64,000 bases of DNA. Origin: Ensifer adhaerens. GTDB taxonomy: Bacteria > Pseudomonadota > Alphaproteobacteria > Rhizobiales > Rhizobiaceae. The translations under genes and the position numbers were made by a program. Under the pieces are notes generated by a model that was not told the DNA's origin, ran no database searches, and saw only the letters and a program-made list of their open reading frames with translations. Below are positions 35,668 to 45,101 of this stretch, in pieces; position 1 is the stretch's first letter; the number at the start of each line of letters is the position of its first letter. The stretch lies in the NCBI RefSeq assembly GCF_028993555.1, contig NZ_CP118611.1:310001-374000 (forward strand). Direction: 5' to 3'.

Positions 35668-37272
35668 TCAGGCCACTGCCGACAGAGAATCTCGGAAGCC
35701 AGCCATTCGCTGGCTGTCACGCCGATAGCTGATTTTCCGAGCGAGCCAGCAACCGATCGTGAGACCGGAAATGCTACCGGTGGAACTGCGTTCTACCTGA
35801 ACGGTCCAATCTCCAGGGGGAGCCGCGTCCATCGAGCGCCTTGTCGTGATGATCCAGATGTCCTCGGCCAGAGCGTACATGCGTTCCATCGGGCCTGTGC
35901 CGAGCATTCCATGGAACATGGCGTAAACGGCACCGTCGCGGGCCTCGATTTCAAGATGCGCTTCGAGCTCGTCCGACCAATAGCAGCCGGCGATTTCGGC
36001 GCCATCGGCCCATTCTATGGCCGCCAATGGGCGGGCGATCACCTCGAGGTTCTCGCTTTCACGCTGCATGACGAGGCTATCGCCATCTTTTTTTACCGTA
36101 AGTGCGTGGCCACGGGCGATGCCGTCGGCAGACACGGTGAGGCGCGCCGCGGAGGGAGCGTAGTGAAGCTTGATGCCGGAGACGTCCTGAACGGTTCTAA
36201 CGACAAGGCCCTGCTCCTCGTCGAGCCAGAGGCCGTCCCAGTTCTCGGGGCGAGCAGCGTCAACTTCGGAAACACGGCCAAGGGCGGCATCCAGGAGGGC
36301 GACTGCCCCTCCAAACGTGCTGGTGTCGTGATTGAACATCACGACGACCGACAGTCGCTCCTTTGCGGCGTGAAGTCGAAACGAGCTGAAACCCCGCAGG
36401 CCGCCACCATGGCCGGTGATCTTCACGCCGTCGAGATTGTCACGGCGCAGCCCGAAGCCGTAGCTGGCGGGAGATCCGTCGCGATAGGTCACCGGCGCCG
36501 ATATGCGGTTGTACAGGCCGTTCGGGTCATCGCGCGTTGCGTCGATATGAATTTCCCAGGCGAGCATGTCGTCAAGGGATGCCGCGATCCCGGCATCTCC
36601 GAACCAGTAGACGCCATTTTGCGCCGGGAGAAACCCGACATCGTCGTTGCCCTCGTAGCCGATCACATCGTCGAGCGGGAACCGCGTGTCCGGGCAGAGC
36701 GTGGCGGTCTTCATCCCGGCAGGCGCAAAAATCCGTTCCTTCAGCAGATCGCTGAGAGCACGTCCGGTTTCGCGTTCGATTATTTCTGCCAGAATGCGGT
36801 AGTTGGCGTTGTTATAGGAGTAGATCGCACCAGCGGGGAATTGGCCGGTCTTCGAACGAGCAATGAAGGGCAATGCGCGTTCCCGAGCAAATTCTGCTTC
36901 GGGTTGTGCACCCTGCAGCACGGTCATCGCCCAATAGTCGCGCAGGCCCGATTGATTGTGGCAAAGTTGCTCCACGGTTGGCAAGAGATCCCGATAGAGG
37001 GGTAGAAAATCCCCGACCCGTGCATCGAGCGACGAAGGATCATCGAACTGATCCAGGAGAAGCGCGCAGGTGAATTGCTTGGAGATCGAGCAGATTGGCA
37101 GACGGGTCTCGGCTGTCATGGGCAGCCTGCGATACATGTCTGCAAATCCCCAGGCACGGCGGGCGATGACTTGCCCGTCCTTCACGACACCGGCAACCCC
37201 GCCGGGCCCCTTATAACGAAGCGGCAGAAGGTTTAGCATCCGCTCCAACGCGGCTTCGTCAATGGTTGTCAT
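35668..37272 (-). CDS. dap: D-aminopeptidase
   Basis: This serine hydrolase of 534 residues is of the penicillin-binding/beta-lactamase type and releases N-terminal D-amino acids from peptides. It matches the Ochrobactrum anthropi D-aminopeptidase layout closely: catalytic S62 and K65 in ICSISKQFTC, Y153 in YSYNN, and the later HGGGLRG histidine motif. Two C-terminal beta-barrel domains (from about residue 330) end with SMDAAPPGDW and GLTIGCWLAR, also family features. It lacks a signal peptide and so acts in the cytoplasm on imported peptides. It lies behind a peptide importer, which supports that role. About 15 residues at the C-terminus extend beyond the reference length. Confidence 0.9.
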   Translation of the reverse strand: MTTIDEAALERMLNLLPLRYKGPGGVAGVVKDGQVIARRAWGFADMYRRLPMTAETRLPICSISKQFTCALLLDQFDDPSSLDARVGDFLPLYRDLLPTVEQLCHNQSGLRDYWAMTVLQGAQPEAEFARERALPFIARSKTGQFPAGAIYSYNNANYRILAEIIERETGRALSDLLKERIFAPAGMKTATLCPDTRFPLDDVIGYEGNDDVGFLPAQNGVYWFGDAGIAASLDDMLAWEIHIDATRDDPNGLYNRISAPVTYRDGSPASYGFGLRRDNLDGVKITGHGGGLRGFSSFRLHAAKERLSVVVMFNHDTSTFGGAVALLDAALGRVSEVDAARPENWDGLWLDEEQGLVVRTVQDVSGIKLHYAPSAARLTVSADGIARGHALTVKKDGDSLVMQRESENLEVIARPLAAIEWADGAEIAGCYWSDELEAHLEIEARDGAVYAMFHGMLGTGPMERMYALAEDIWIITTRRSMDAAPPGDWTVQVERSSTGSISGLTIGCWLARKISYRRDSQRMAGFRDSLSAVA

Positions 37273-37396
37273 GGCACCGCTCTGGGGAAATGCGTAGAAC
37301 TAAAGGAATTGGATCCGCGCGGCGCCGAGACCGTAGAACGACTGATCGTCGCGACCCGACGTTGTGCTGCCATCAACGCGCCACGCCGGACCTTCT

Positions 37397-37915
37397 TCAA
37401 TCGGCTTCGGAAAAAGACAGATGCGTGGAGGGCTCGGCGAGCGTCAGGAAAGTGAGCAGGTCTTCGCGCCGAAGGGCCGCGCATCCTGCCGTCGGCGCGT
37501 AGTCGGGCCGCGCAATATGCAGGAAGATGGCGCTTCCCGCGCCGGCGACCGGCGGCTCGTCATTGTGCCCGAGGACGACGATGACATCGTAGATGTCGTC
37601 GTCCATCCACAGCTCCTCATGGCTCGCAGCAAAGGGTAGCTTGACTTGGCGATTATAGTCCGGATGCGAAGGGTCGTCGCACCAGCCGTCTAACCGATCG
37701 ATAGCGCGGCAGGGAAATGGCGATGGCGGCTTCTCCATCCGATCAGCGCGATAGAAAACCTGTCGGATCGGCCAGCGCCCGATGGGGCTTGCGCCGTCGC
37801 CCTCAACCTTCTCCCTCGCTGCGCGCAATCCGCCTCGGCCTATAGCGCAACGCCAGTGCCTGTCGCCATACACGGCCTGCCAGCCACCTTCGGTTCGCGA
37901 TACGATCAAATCCAC
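37397..37915 (-). CDS. YkuD-fold (L,D-transpeptidase-like) protein, no signal peptide
   Basis: This protein of about 172 residues contains the YkuD catalytic pattern: a histidine in IFLHIARPD and a cysteine in PTAGCAAL, with TAGC where SHGC is usual. This variant is familiar from short rhizobial members. I chose the GTG at 37915 because AAAGGA lies six bases upstream and it avoids overlap; an ATG at 37966 would overlap the ATPase gene by 25 bases. No signal peptide is seen with either start. It may act on murein-type peptides in the cytoplasm, for example as an L,D-carboxypeptidase, but cross-linking after an unrecognised export route is possible. Confidence 0.75.
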   Translation of the reverse strand: MDLIVSRTEGGWQAVYGDRHWRCAIGRGGLRAAREKVEGDGASPIGRWPIRQVFYRADRMEKPPSPFPCRAIDRLDGWCDDPSHPDYNRQVKLPFAASHEELWMDDDIYDVIVVLGHNDEPPVAGAGSAIFLHIARPDYAPTAGCAALRREDLLTFLTLAEPSTHLSFSEAD

Positions 37916-37941
37916 GTACGGTCCTTTCTGAAAATTCCGGA

Positions 37942-38916
37942 TCACTGGTCCAGGGGAAAATGACATGCGACCGCCCGGCCGTCGCGAGCCGAGAGCGCCG
38001 GCTCTTCGGACCGACAGATTGCCTGCGCAAAGGGGCAGCGCGTCTGGAACCGACAGCCGGACGGCAGGTTCATGGGACTTGGAATATCACCGACCAGCAT
38101 CGGCCGCTCGCGATTGCGTTGATGCGGATCGGCGCGCGGAACAGCGGAAATCAGGAACATCGTGTAGGGGTGACGCGGACTGGAGAAAATCTCCTCCGTT
38201 GTCCCAACCTCAACCATGCGCCCGAGGAACATCACACCCACCCTGTCTGCGAACTGGCGGACCACGCTCAGATCGTGCGTGATAAAGAGGTAGGTGAGCT
38301 GCAGCCGTTCCTGGAGATCGCGTAGCAGGTTGAGCACCTGCGCCTGGATCGACACATCGAGCGCAGAGACGGCCTCATCGCAGACGACGAACTCGGGGTT
38401 GTTGGCCAGTGCGCGCGCGATGCCGATACGCTGCCGCTGCCCGCCACTGAACTGATGTGGATAGCGATTGAGCAGATGCCGGCGCAGCCCAACCATGTCG
38501 AGCAGCTCGCCGCAGCGCGCTTCGATCTCGGCCGCGGTGCCGAAACCGTGCGAACGCAGCGGTTCGGCCAGAATGTCCTTGACCCGCATTCTGGGATTAA
38601 GCGAGGCGAACGGATCCTGGAAGACGATCTGCAGCTTCTTGCGCATCGCCCGCATCGCGGATTCGTCGAGCGCGTGAAGATCCTGGCCGCGATACCGCAC
38701 GGTGCCGTCGGTCCGCTCGATAAGGCGCAGCATCACGCGGCCGAGCGTTGTCTTGCCACAGCCTGATTCCCCGACCAGCGCGAAGGTCTCCCTCTCGCGG
38801 ATTTCGAGGTCGATCCCGTCGACTGCGCGAACCACCCGACGTTGCGATCGGAAGACGCCCGAGCCGATAGAATAGTGCTTGCTCAGTGCCTCGGTGGAAA
38901 TCAGGACGTCGCTCAC
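37942..38916 (-). CDS. Peptide ABC transporter, ATPase (OppF/DppF type)
   Basis: This ATPase of 324 residues has Walker [10 protein letters not shown] at about residue 50, signature [15 protein letters not shown], Walker [13 protein letters not shown] and the C-terminal oligopeptide-transporter tail with spaced cysteines ([15 protein letters not shown]) that in this family can bind an iron-sulfur cluster. It overlaps the partner ATPase gene by four bases. With OppD it powers uptake of peptides bound by the protein encoded at 41863-43449. Confidence 0.9.
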   Translation of the reverse strand: MSDVLISTEALSKHYSIGSGVFRSQRRVVRAVDGIDLEIRERETFALVGESGCGKTTLGRVMLRLIERTDGTVRYRGQDLHALDESAMRAMRKKLQIVFQDPFASLNPRMRVKDILAEPLRSHGFGTAAEIEARCGELLDMVGLRRHLLNRYPHQFSGGQRQRIGIARALANNPEFVVCDEAVSALDVSIQAQVLNLLRDLQERLQLTYLFITHDLSVVRQFADRVGVMFLGRMVEVGTTEEIFSSPRHPYTMFLISAVPRADPHQRNRERPMLVGDIPSPMNLPSGCRFQTRCPFAQAICRSEEPALSARDGRAVACHFPLDQ

Positions 38917-39911
38917 GCTTTCCCTTCCTTTCTGTCATGCATCCAACAGCGGACCTTGTGCCCGTTGCCGAGCTCGGTGAGCTCGGGCTGTTTCACCTGG
39001 CAAATCGGCATTGCGTCGGCGCATCGCGGATGGAAACGACAACCAACGGGGAGTTTTGCCAGATTGGGGACCACCCCTGGAATGCTGTTCAAACGCGCCG
39101 TGGTGCGTTTCTCCGTCGCTTTCGGGATCGATGCGAGGAGGCCTCTCGTATAAGGATGCGACGGCCGATCGAAGAGGTCGAAGACATTGGCTTGTTCGAC
39201 AATCTGGCCGGCGTACATCACGTTCACCTCGTCGCACATCTCGGCGATGATCCCGAGGTCGTGCGTGATCATGACAATTGCGGTTCCGACCCTGTCGCGC
39301 AGCGCCATCATCAGGCGCAGGATCTGCGCCTGGATCGTCACGTCGAGCGCCGTCGTGGGCTCATCTGCGATTAGAAGCTTTGGCTCGCAAATCAGTCCCA
39401 TGGCGATCATTGCCCGCTGCCTCAGGCCGCCCGACAACTGATGAGGGTAAACATCGAGGCGCGCCGCTGGCTCCGGGATCCCGACGGTCTCAAACATGTG
39501 GAGGACTTTTTCGCGAATAGCGCGTTTGGTCAGGTTGGTGTGGATGGCGAGCGGCTCGCCAACCTGCTGAACCATGGTCTTGACCGGGTTCAGCGACGTC
39601 ATGGGCTCCTGGAAAACCATCGCGACTTCGCGTCCGCGCCAGCGCCGCAACTCGTCGCTGCTCAGTCGCGCCAGATCGGTCCCGTTGAGCATGATGCTGT
39701 CGGCGTTCACCGTTCCCGGCGGCGACGGCACGAGCCCCATCAGCGACAGCGCCGTCATGCTTTTACCCGAGCCGGACTCGCCGACCAGGCCGACAATTCG
39801 CCCTCGGCCGACGTCGAACGAGACACCGTCGACGACCTGGACAGGTCCCTTCTGTGACTTGAATTCGGTGCGAAGGTTACGCACGCTGAGCAGGGGAGTT
39901 TGATCTGTCAT
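38913..39911 (-). CDS. Peptide ABC transporter, ATPase (OppD/DppD type)
   Basis: This ATPase of 332 residues has Walker A GESGSGKSM at about residue 40, signature LSGGLRQRAMIAMGL, Walker B LLIADEPTTALD and the C-terminal cysteine-containing tail (GCRFHPRCADAMPIC). AGGG lies seven bases before the ATG. It is the first ATPase of the DppBCDF-like importer and pairs with OppF. Confidence 0.9.
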   Translation of the reverse strand: MTDQTPLLSVRNLRTEFKSQKGPVQVVDGVSFDVGRGRIVGLVGESGSGKSMTALSLMGLVPSPPGTVNADSIMLNGTDLARLSSDELRRWRGREVAMVFQEPMTSLNPVKTMVQQVGEPLAIHTNLTKRAIREKVLHMFETVGIPEPAARLDVYPHQLSGGLRQRAMIAMGLICEPKLLIADEPTTALDVTIQAQILRLMMALRDRVGTAIVMITHDLGIIAEMCDEVNVMYAGQIVEQANVFDLFDRPSHPYTRGLLASIPKATEKRTTARLNSIPGVVPNLAKLPVGCRFHPRCADAMPICQVKQPELTELGNGHKVRCWMHDRKEGKA

Positions 39912-39921
39912 CGCCGCGCCC

Positions 39922-40812
39922 TCAGTCTTTCATGTAAGGGTCGAGCGCGTCGCGCAACCCGTCGCCGACAAAATTGAATGCCAGCACCGTTATCAGGATC
40001 GCCACGCCGGGCATGATGGCAACCAGTGGAGCGGAGAAGATGTATTCCTTGCCCTTCGCCACCAACAGGCCCCAACTCGCCTCCGGCGGCTGGACGCCCA
40101 CCCCGAGGAAGCTGAGGCTTGATTCCCACATGATTGCCTCAGGAATGCTGAGCGAGAACAGGACGATCAGGGTCGGGACGACATTTGGGAAGATGTGGCG
40201 GATCATGATCGTGGCCTTCTTCGTGCCATTCGCTCGGGCGGCCTCGATGAACTCCTTCTCCTTGACCGCAAGTGTCTGGGCCCGCACCACGCGCGCGATA
40301 CCGGCCCAACCGACAAGGCTCAATGCGATGAAGATGTTGAAGAGGTTCGCACCAAGCGTATACATCACCACCATCGCCAGGAGCAGCGACGGGAAAGCGA
40401 TCATCATGTCGGCGAGCCGCATGATCGTGAAATCGACCCGCCCCCCGAAATATCCGCTGACAACGCCAAGGACAGCGCCGATCACCAGGGAGATGAACGT
40501 TGGCACGATGCCAACGATCAGCGAGATTCGTGCGCCGTAGAGGATACGGGTCAGGAGGTCCCGGCCGAAATTGTCCGTGCCCAGCCAATAGGTGGCGGAC
40601 GGTGCCAGGAATTGCTCGTCGAGCGCGACCCGATAGGGGTCATGCGGGCTGATGAGGGGAACGAAAAGCGCCACGAACACAAGAAGCCCGACCAGGATCA
40701 ATCCAGCCATCGCCATGCGATTTCTTGCAAAAATCCTGATGCCGTCACGCAGGAAGCTGTCGTTGCCGGCTTCGTCGATGAAATCCTCTGTGGTTTCGGC
40801 CAAGTGCGTCAT
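39922..40812 (-). CDS. Peptide ABC transporter, permease (OppC/DppC type)
   Basis: This inner-membrane permease of 296 residues has an N-terminal cytoplasmic tail and about six helices. Its periplasmic loop YWLGTDNFGRDLLTRILYG is highly typical of DppC. The EAA coupling loop (EAARANGTKKATIMIRHIFP) lies at about residues 190-210. It overlaps the DppB-type gene by four bases. The pair forms the translocation channel. Confidence 0.92.
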   Translation of the reverse strand: MTHLAETTEDFIDEAGNDSFLRDGIRIFARNRMAMAGLILVGLLVFVALFVPLISPHDPYRVALDEQFLAPSATYWLGTDNFGRDLLTRILYGARISLIVGIVPTFISLVIGAVLGVVSGYFGGRVDFTIMRLADMMIAFPSLLLAMVVMYTLGANLFNIFIALSLVGWAGIARVVRAQTLAVKEKEFIEAARANGTKKATIMIRHIFPNVVPTLIVLFSLSIPEAIMWESSLSFLGVGVQPPEASWGLLVAKGKEYIFSAPLVAIMPGVAILITVLAFNFVGDGLRDALDPYMKD

Positions 40813-41747
40813 TTCGAACCTCCCTTCATTTCATTGCGAATGCGGGGGTCGAGTATCGAATAGAGAACATCGGCGACGAGATTGCCAAGAATGACGAGCA
40901 CGGTGGCAAAGAGAACCGAGCCCTGCAGAAGAGGCATGTCGCGCGCCTGAATGGCGTTGACCGAAATGCGGCCCACTCCGGGGATGCCGAAGATGGCCTC
41001 GGTGATGACTGCACCCGAAAGAAGACCCGCGACCTGGATCGCCATGATCGTAACAACAGGTATGAGGGCGTTCTTCAGCGCGTGCCGTCGGATCACAAGG
41101 AGTTCGCGAAGCCCCTTGGCGCGCGCGGTGCGGATATAGTCATGGCGCATCACTTCGAGAAGACTGGAGCGCGTGAGACGGGCGATGACGCCGGCCGAAC
41201 TCCAGCCGAGGACGATGGCTGGCATGATGACGTACTGGTAGCCGTAGAAGCCCGATACGGGCAGCCATTTCAGCTTCAGGGCAAAGACGTATTGCATCAG
41301 CAGGGCCGACCAGAAGATCGGCATCGACACGCCCACGAGCGAGAAACCCATGAAGAGATGATCGAGCAGTGAGTCACGGCGCACGGCCGACAACACGCCA
41401 ACCGGGATACCGATGATCCAGGAAACAAGGGCAGCGCAAATCGTAAGGATGAGAGTATTCGGGAAGGCGTTGAGAATGAGCGTCGTCACATCGCGGTTGA
41501 GTTTGATCGACACACCGAGATCACCCTGGACGGCAGCGAAGAGGAACCTGAAGTATCGTGTCAGGAGCGGATCATCGAGATGCATCTGGGCACGCACGCG
41601 TTCGATGACGTCGGCGCTCGCATGCTCCTTCATCAGCAGTGCGATCGGGTCGCCGGGGATCACGTTGAGCATGATGAAGAGCAGCGCCGTGATGCCGATC
41701 AGAACAGGGATCGAGATCGCGATGCGCTTTATCACGAAGGTCAGCAT
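40809..41747 (-). CDS. Peptide ABC transporter, permease (OppB/DppB type)
   Basis: This permease of 312 residues starts MLTFVIKRIAISIPVLIG, the classic first helix of DppB proteins. Further features are NVIPGDPIALLM and an EAA-like loop with RTARAKGLRELLVIRRHALK. I chose the ATG at 41747 from the family N-terminus. It has only a weak GAAAGA upstream, and an in-frame ATG at 41771 is possible. A strong stem-loop lies in the 115-base space between it and the binding-protein gene. Confidence 0.9.
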   Translation of the reverse strand: MLTFVIKRIAISIPVLIGITALLFIMLNVIPGDPIALLMKEHASADVIERVRAQMHLDDPLLTRYFRFLFAAVQGDLGVSIKLNRDVTTLILNAFPNTLILTICAALVSWIIGIPVGVLSAVRRDSLLDHLFMGFSLVGVSMPIFWSALLMQYVFALKLKWLPVSGFYGYQYVIMPAIVLGWSSAGVIARLTRSSLLEVMRHDYIRTARAKGLRELLVIRRHALKNALIPVVTIMAIQVAGLLSGAVITEAIFGIPGVGRISVNAIQARDMPLLQGSVLFATVLVILGNLVADVLYSILDPRIRNEMKGGSK

Positions 41748-41820
41748 CGAAAGAGTTCTTTCATTGTGCATTGCGGCAATGGAAGGCGTGGGGAGGTTGG
41801 TCCTACGAGGGAAGGGACGA

Positions 41821-41852
41821 GTGGGCGGGCGTTGAAGACAACGCCCGCCCAC
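41821..41852 (-). other. Perfect 14-bp stem-loop after the peptide-binding-protein gene
   Basis: The arms GTGGGCGGGCGTTG (41821-41834) and CAACGCCCGCCCAC (41839-41852) are exact complements with a 4-base loop. The hairpin begins ten bases after the stop codon of the binding-protein gene and lacks a T-run on the minus strand. It probably stabilises the upstream message or partly terminates transcription. Confidence 0.8.
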
Positions 41853-41862
41853 CGAAAACGTC

Positions 41863-43449
41863 TTATTCGACTTCCATCTTGTAGTAGCTCATATCGCTCC
41901 AGCCGTTCCACGGCACCACGAAGTTCTTGACCCGCGGCTGGACCACATAGGCGTGATCGAGACTGAACAGCGGCACCCACGCTGCATCTTCCTGGACGAT
42001 CCGGTCAGTCATCTTCTGATAGAGCGCACAGCGCTCCTCGGCGTTGGTCATCGAGCGGGCCTTGTCGAGTGCCGCGAAGACCTCTTCGTCGTTGTTGTTG
42101 TAGCCCCGGACGGCCGTCCCGCTCTTGCTGAAGAAGGTGTAGAAGAAGTTGTCGGGATCGTTGAAGTCCGCAGACCAGTTCTGCGTGTAGTTGTCGACCG
42201 TGCCGGCCTTGCGGCTGGCAAAGTAGGCCGATTCATCCATCGTCTTGATCTGGGCGTTGAAGCCGGCTTCCTTGATCTGGGCCTGGATGATCTGGTTCAT
42301 GTCGGACCATTTCGACGACCAGCTGCTGACCTGTGTGAGGTTGATGTCTACGCCATTGGGATAGCCCGCCTCGGCCAGAAGCTGCTTCGCCTTTGCAGGG
42401 TTGTATTCGATGGGCGTGGCAGCCGTGTAACAGCTGATGCCGCGCGGGATAACCCCGTTTTCGATCGCACCTTTGCCATAGAAATTCTTCTGGAGAATTT
42501 CGTCGCGGTTGATGGCCATCTGGAAGGCCTTGCGGACGCGAACGTCGTCGAAAGGCTTCAGCGCCTGATTGATGTGGTAGTAGTACATGCCGACGCGGGG
42601 GCCGGAACGAACCTGGTCTTTCCACTGGTCGCTGCTGGCGAAGTAGGGCAGTTGCGTAGGTGCGTAGTCGATGTCGAAAACATCCAGCTCGCCCGATTCG
42701 AAGAGGAGCCGCAGTGTTTCGGAGTCGGCGACGACGCGGATGATGATTTGGTCGAGCTTCGGACGGCCCTTGAAGTACTTTTCGTTGGCTTCGAGGATCT
42801 GATTGTCGTTGAGGTTGTATTCCTTCAACACGAAGGGGCCGGTGCCATTGGTCGTCTCGGGCGTCAGACCGTACTGGTCGCCGAGCGGTTCGGTGAATTT
42901 CTTGTTGTAGATCGAGGCGCCAGGGCTGGCGAGAAGTGCGATGAAGGCCGCGTAGGGCTCTTTCAGGACAATCTTGACGGTGTATTTGTCGACCACCTGC
43001 AAGCCGGGAACCGAAGTGGCCGTTCCTTCCAGACGCTCGGTTGCCCCGTCAACGAAGTTGAGAATATCGGTGCTCAGTGCCTTGGTCTTGGGGTTGAGCA
43101 TGCGATCGAACGTGTAGACCACGTCGTCTGCCGTCAGCTCCTCACCGTTGTGGAAGAGCACGCCTTGGCGCAGATGGAACGTGTAGGTCTTTGCGTCGTC
43201 GGAGACTTCCCATCGCTCGGCAAGGCCCGGCACCAGCTGCGTCTGCCCGGGACCGCTTGTCTCCGCTTCTACGAGGCGGTCGTAGACGTTGAGAGGCAGG
43301 GTATAGAAGTCCTGCGTCATCTGGACGTCGATCGTCTTCGGATCCTCCTGGTAGGCGATCCGCAGGACGTGATCGGCCGCAAGGCTGTTGGACGCCAGAG
43401 CGAGCGTCACAAGCCCCGTTGCCATCAGGAATTTGACCTTATTGAGCAT
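41863..43449 (-). CDS. Peptide ABC transporter, periplasmic binding protein
   Basis: This family-5 extracellular solute-binding protein has 528 residues. A signal peptide ends near NSLAA, followed by DHVLRIAYQEDPKTID. The segment GAISIYNKKF-like region and the long two-lobed layout are typical of DppA/OppA. The ATG at 43449 has AAGGGA six bases upstream; the in-frame ATG at 43455 directly abuts that site. It collects peptides in the periplasm. In this locus the likely cargo is short peptides with D-amino acids or diaminopimelate. Confidence 0.88.
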   Translation of the reverse strand: MLNKVKFLMATGLVTLALASNSLAADHVLRIAYQEDPKTIDVQMTQDFYTLPLNVYDRLVEAETSGPGQTQLVPGLAERWEVSDDAKTYTFHLRQGVLFHNGEELTADDVVYTFDRMLNPKTKALSTDILNFVDGATERLEGTATSVPGLQVVDKYTVKIVLKEPYAAFIALLASPGASIYNKKFTEPLGDQYGLTPETTNGTGPFVLKEYNLNDNQILEANEKYFKGRPKLDQIIIRVVADSETLRLLFESGELDVFDIDYAPTQLPYFASSDQWKDQVRSGPRVGMYYYHINQALKPFDDVRVRKAFQMAINRDEILQKNFYGKGAIENGVIPRGISCYTAATPIEYNPAKAKQLLAEAGYPNGVDINLTQVSSWSSKWSDMNQIIQAQIKEAGFNAQIKTMDESAYFASRKAGTVDNYTQNWSADFNDPDNFFYTFFSKSGTAVRGYNNNDEEVFAALDKARSMTNAEERCALYQKMTDRIVQEDAAWVPLFSLDHAYVVQPRVKNFVVPWNGWSDMSYYKMEVE

Positions 43450-43552
43450 TTCCATTCCCTTCTTTTCTTAGTTCCCCATCCGGAAAACGGGTCGAGTAGC
43501 CCGCTGCCCGGCTGTCTTGATGCCGGACGAATGTCCGGCCAAGTTCAGCTTG

Positions 43553-44923
43553 CTACCATCCGCGTCCAAGCGCCTTCGCTGGTACGGTTTCGGCTGCTTC
43601 CTTCCCCGTCGGGCTCGAAAGCTGCCATTCGCCCGCTTTCTCGAGCTTCAGCATCTCGGCTATTCCTTGCCGATGGCGGATCGTCCTGAAGCGGTTCCCA
43701 TCGACAAGGACCTCCGCCACGAGATCGCGGGAGTTGTACGTTGACGCCATCGACGCGCCATAGGCTCCGGCACAGTCAAGGGCGAGCACGTCGCCCGCGC
43801 CTAAGCGGCCAAGTCCTTCGTAGGATCCGAATTTGTCGGAACTCTCGCAGATTGGTCCGACGAGGCTGTAGGTGTGCGTCTGCTCGCCAGCGCGCGGCTC
43901 GCGAAGGGGCAGGACGGGATGGAGCGCGTCGTAGAGCGCCGGACGCATCAGGTCGTTCATTCCCGCATCGAGAATTCCCATGATGCTGTTTGGCATGTCT
44001 TTCATGTAAAGGAGTTCGGTCACAAGCAGACCTGCCCGGCCGACCAGCCATCGCCCCGGTTCCACGGTCACTTCGCAGCCAAGTTGGCCAACCGTCTCGG
44101 CGATGATCCCCGCATACTCCTCGATGTCAGGACCGGCACCGCTGCCGACGGCGATACCGATGCCGCCTCCGAGATCGAGACGAGGGACGACGAGGCCCCG
44201 CTTCCGCATCGACGCTACCAACTCGGCCATCGCGGTGAAGGCGCGTCGGAACGGTGCCATATCCTGGATCTGCGATCCGATGTGGACGGCGACGCCGAGC
44301 GCCTCCAGTTCCGGCATCGCTGCCGCCTCTGCGTAGATGTCGGCCACATCGCCGATCGCGATCCCGAACTTGCTTTCCTTCGTTGCCGTGGTGATCTTCG
44401 CGTGGGTCTTCGCATCGACGTCGGGATTGACGCGAATTGCGATGGGCGCACGCTTGCCCAGCCCGCGGGCAACCTCGGCTATGGCCGCAATTTCCGCAGG
44501 CGACTCGACGTTGAGCTGGTGGATGCCGACCTCAAGGGCACGAGCGATTTCGTCGCGGGTCTTGCCGACGCCCGAGAAGATGATTCTCGACGCTGGTACG
44601 CCGGCAGCGAGCGCGCGCTCCAGTTCGCCGCCGGAGACGATGTCCATGCCGCAGCCCAATTCGCCAAGCAGGCGCAGCACAGAGATGTTGCTGTTGGCCT
44701 TGACCGCGAAACAGATGGACACTCCGATTGGATCGACGGCGGCGGCGAGGCGCCCGTAGGCGGAGCGGATGGCATCTGCGGAATAGCAATAGAAAGGTGT
44801 CGGCACTGCATGCGCGACTGCGCTCAAACAGACATCCTCGATATATAGCTCGCGATTGCGATAAGAGAGCCAATTTCGGTCGTTGTCGCGATCATTTTTC
44901 ATCGGTTCCGCGCGATTTGTCAT
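43553..44923 (-). CDS. lysA: Diaminopimelate decarboxylase paralogue
   Basis: This PLP-dependent decarboxylase of 456 residues would convert meso-diaminopimelate to L-lysine. The PLP lysine is K75 in CFAVKANSN. Further signatures are the HIGSQI segment, the glycine-rich LDLGGGIGI, VEPGRWLVG, MNDLMRPALYDA and the GPICESSDKF cysteine motif that completes the active site. About 30 extra residues at the C-terminus are not typical. The start is uncertain: ATG at 44923 (used here) or 44902. It stands first in the peptide-importer operon and diverges from a LysR gene, recalling the E. coli lysR/lysA pair. It is probably a catabolic or salvage copy. Confidence 0.85.
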   Translation of the reverse strand: MTNRAEPMKNDRDNDRNWLSYRNRELYIEDVCLSAVAHAVPTPFYCYSADAIRSAYGRLAAAVDPIGVSICFAVKANSNISVLRLLGELGCGMDIVSGGELERALAAGVPASRIIFSGVGKTRDEIARALEVGIHQLNVESPAEIAAIAEVARGLGKRAPIAIRVNPDVDAKTHAKITTATKESKFGIAIGDVADIYAEAAAMPELEALGVAVHIGSQIQDMAPFRRAFTAMAELVASMRKRGLVVPRLDLGGGIGIAVGSGAGPDIEEYAGIIAETVGQLGCEVTVEPGRWLVGRAGLLVTELLYMKDMPNSIMGILDAGMNDLMRPALYDALHPVLPLREPRAGEQTHTYSLVGPICESSDKFGSYEGLGRLGAGDVLALDCAGAYGASMASTYNSRDLVAEVLVDGNRFRTIRHRQGIAEMLKLEKAGEWQLSSPTGKEAAETVPAKALGRGW

Positions 44924-45101
44924 CTGCCCATCACAATTATTGGTCCCACCCGTGCATTGGGGGGATGATTCCAGAGCTTGTTGCGGGAGGGAAATAATTG
45001 CTACGGCGTTCTTATTCGGATTTGATATAATAGTCAGATGCCATTTACAGCCGCTTTCACGGCTCTTTCGTTCAACTAGAAATATGTGCGAGGCATGGGC
45101 C

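Noticed and set aside
35668..37272. Annotation as a class C beta-lactamase
   Set aside because: The length, the added C-terminal barrels and the exact S62/K65/Y153 spacing fit D-aminopeptidase, and there is no signal peptide.
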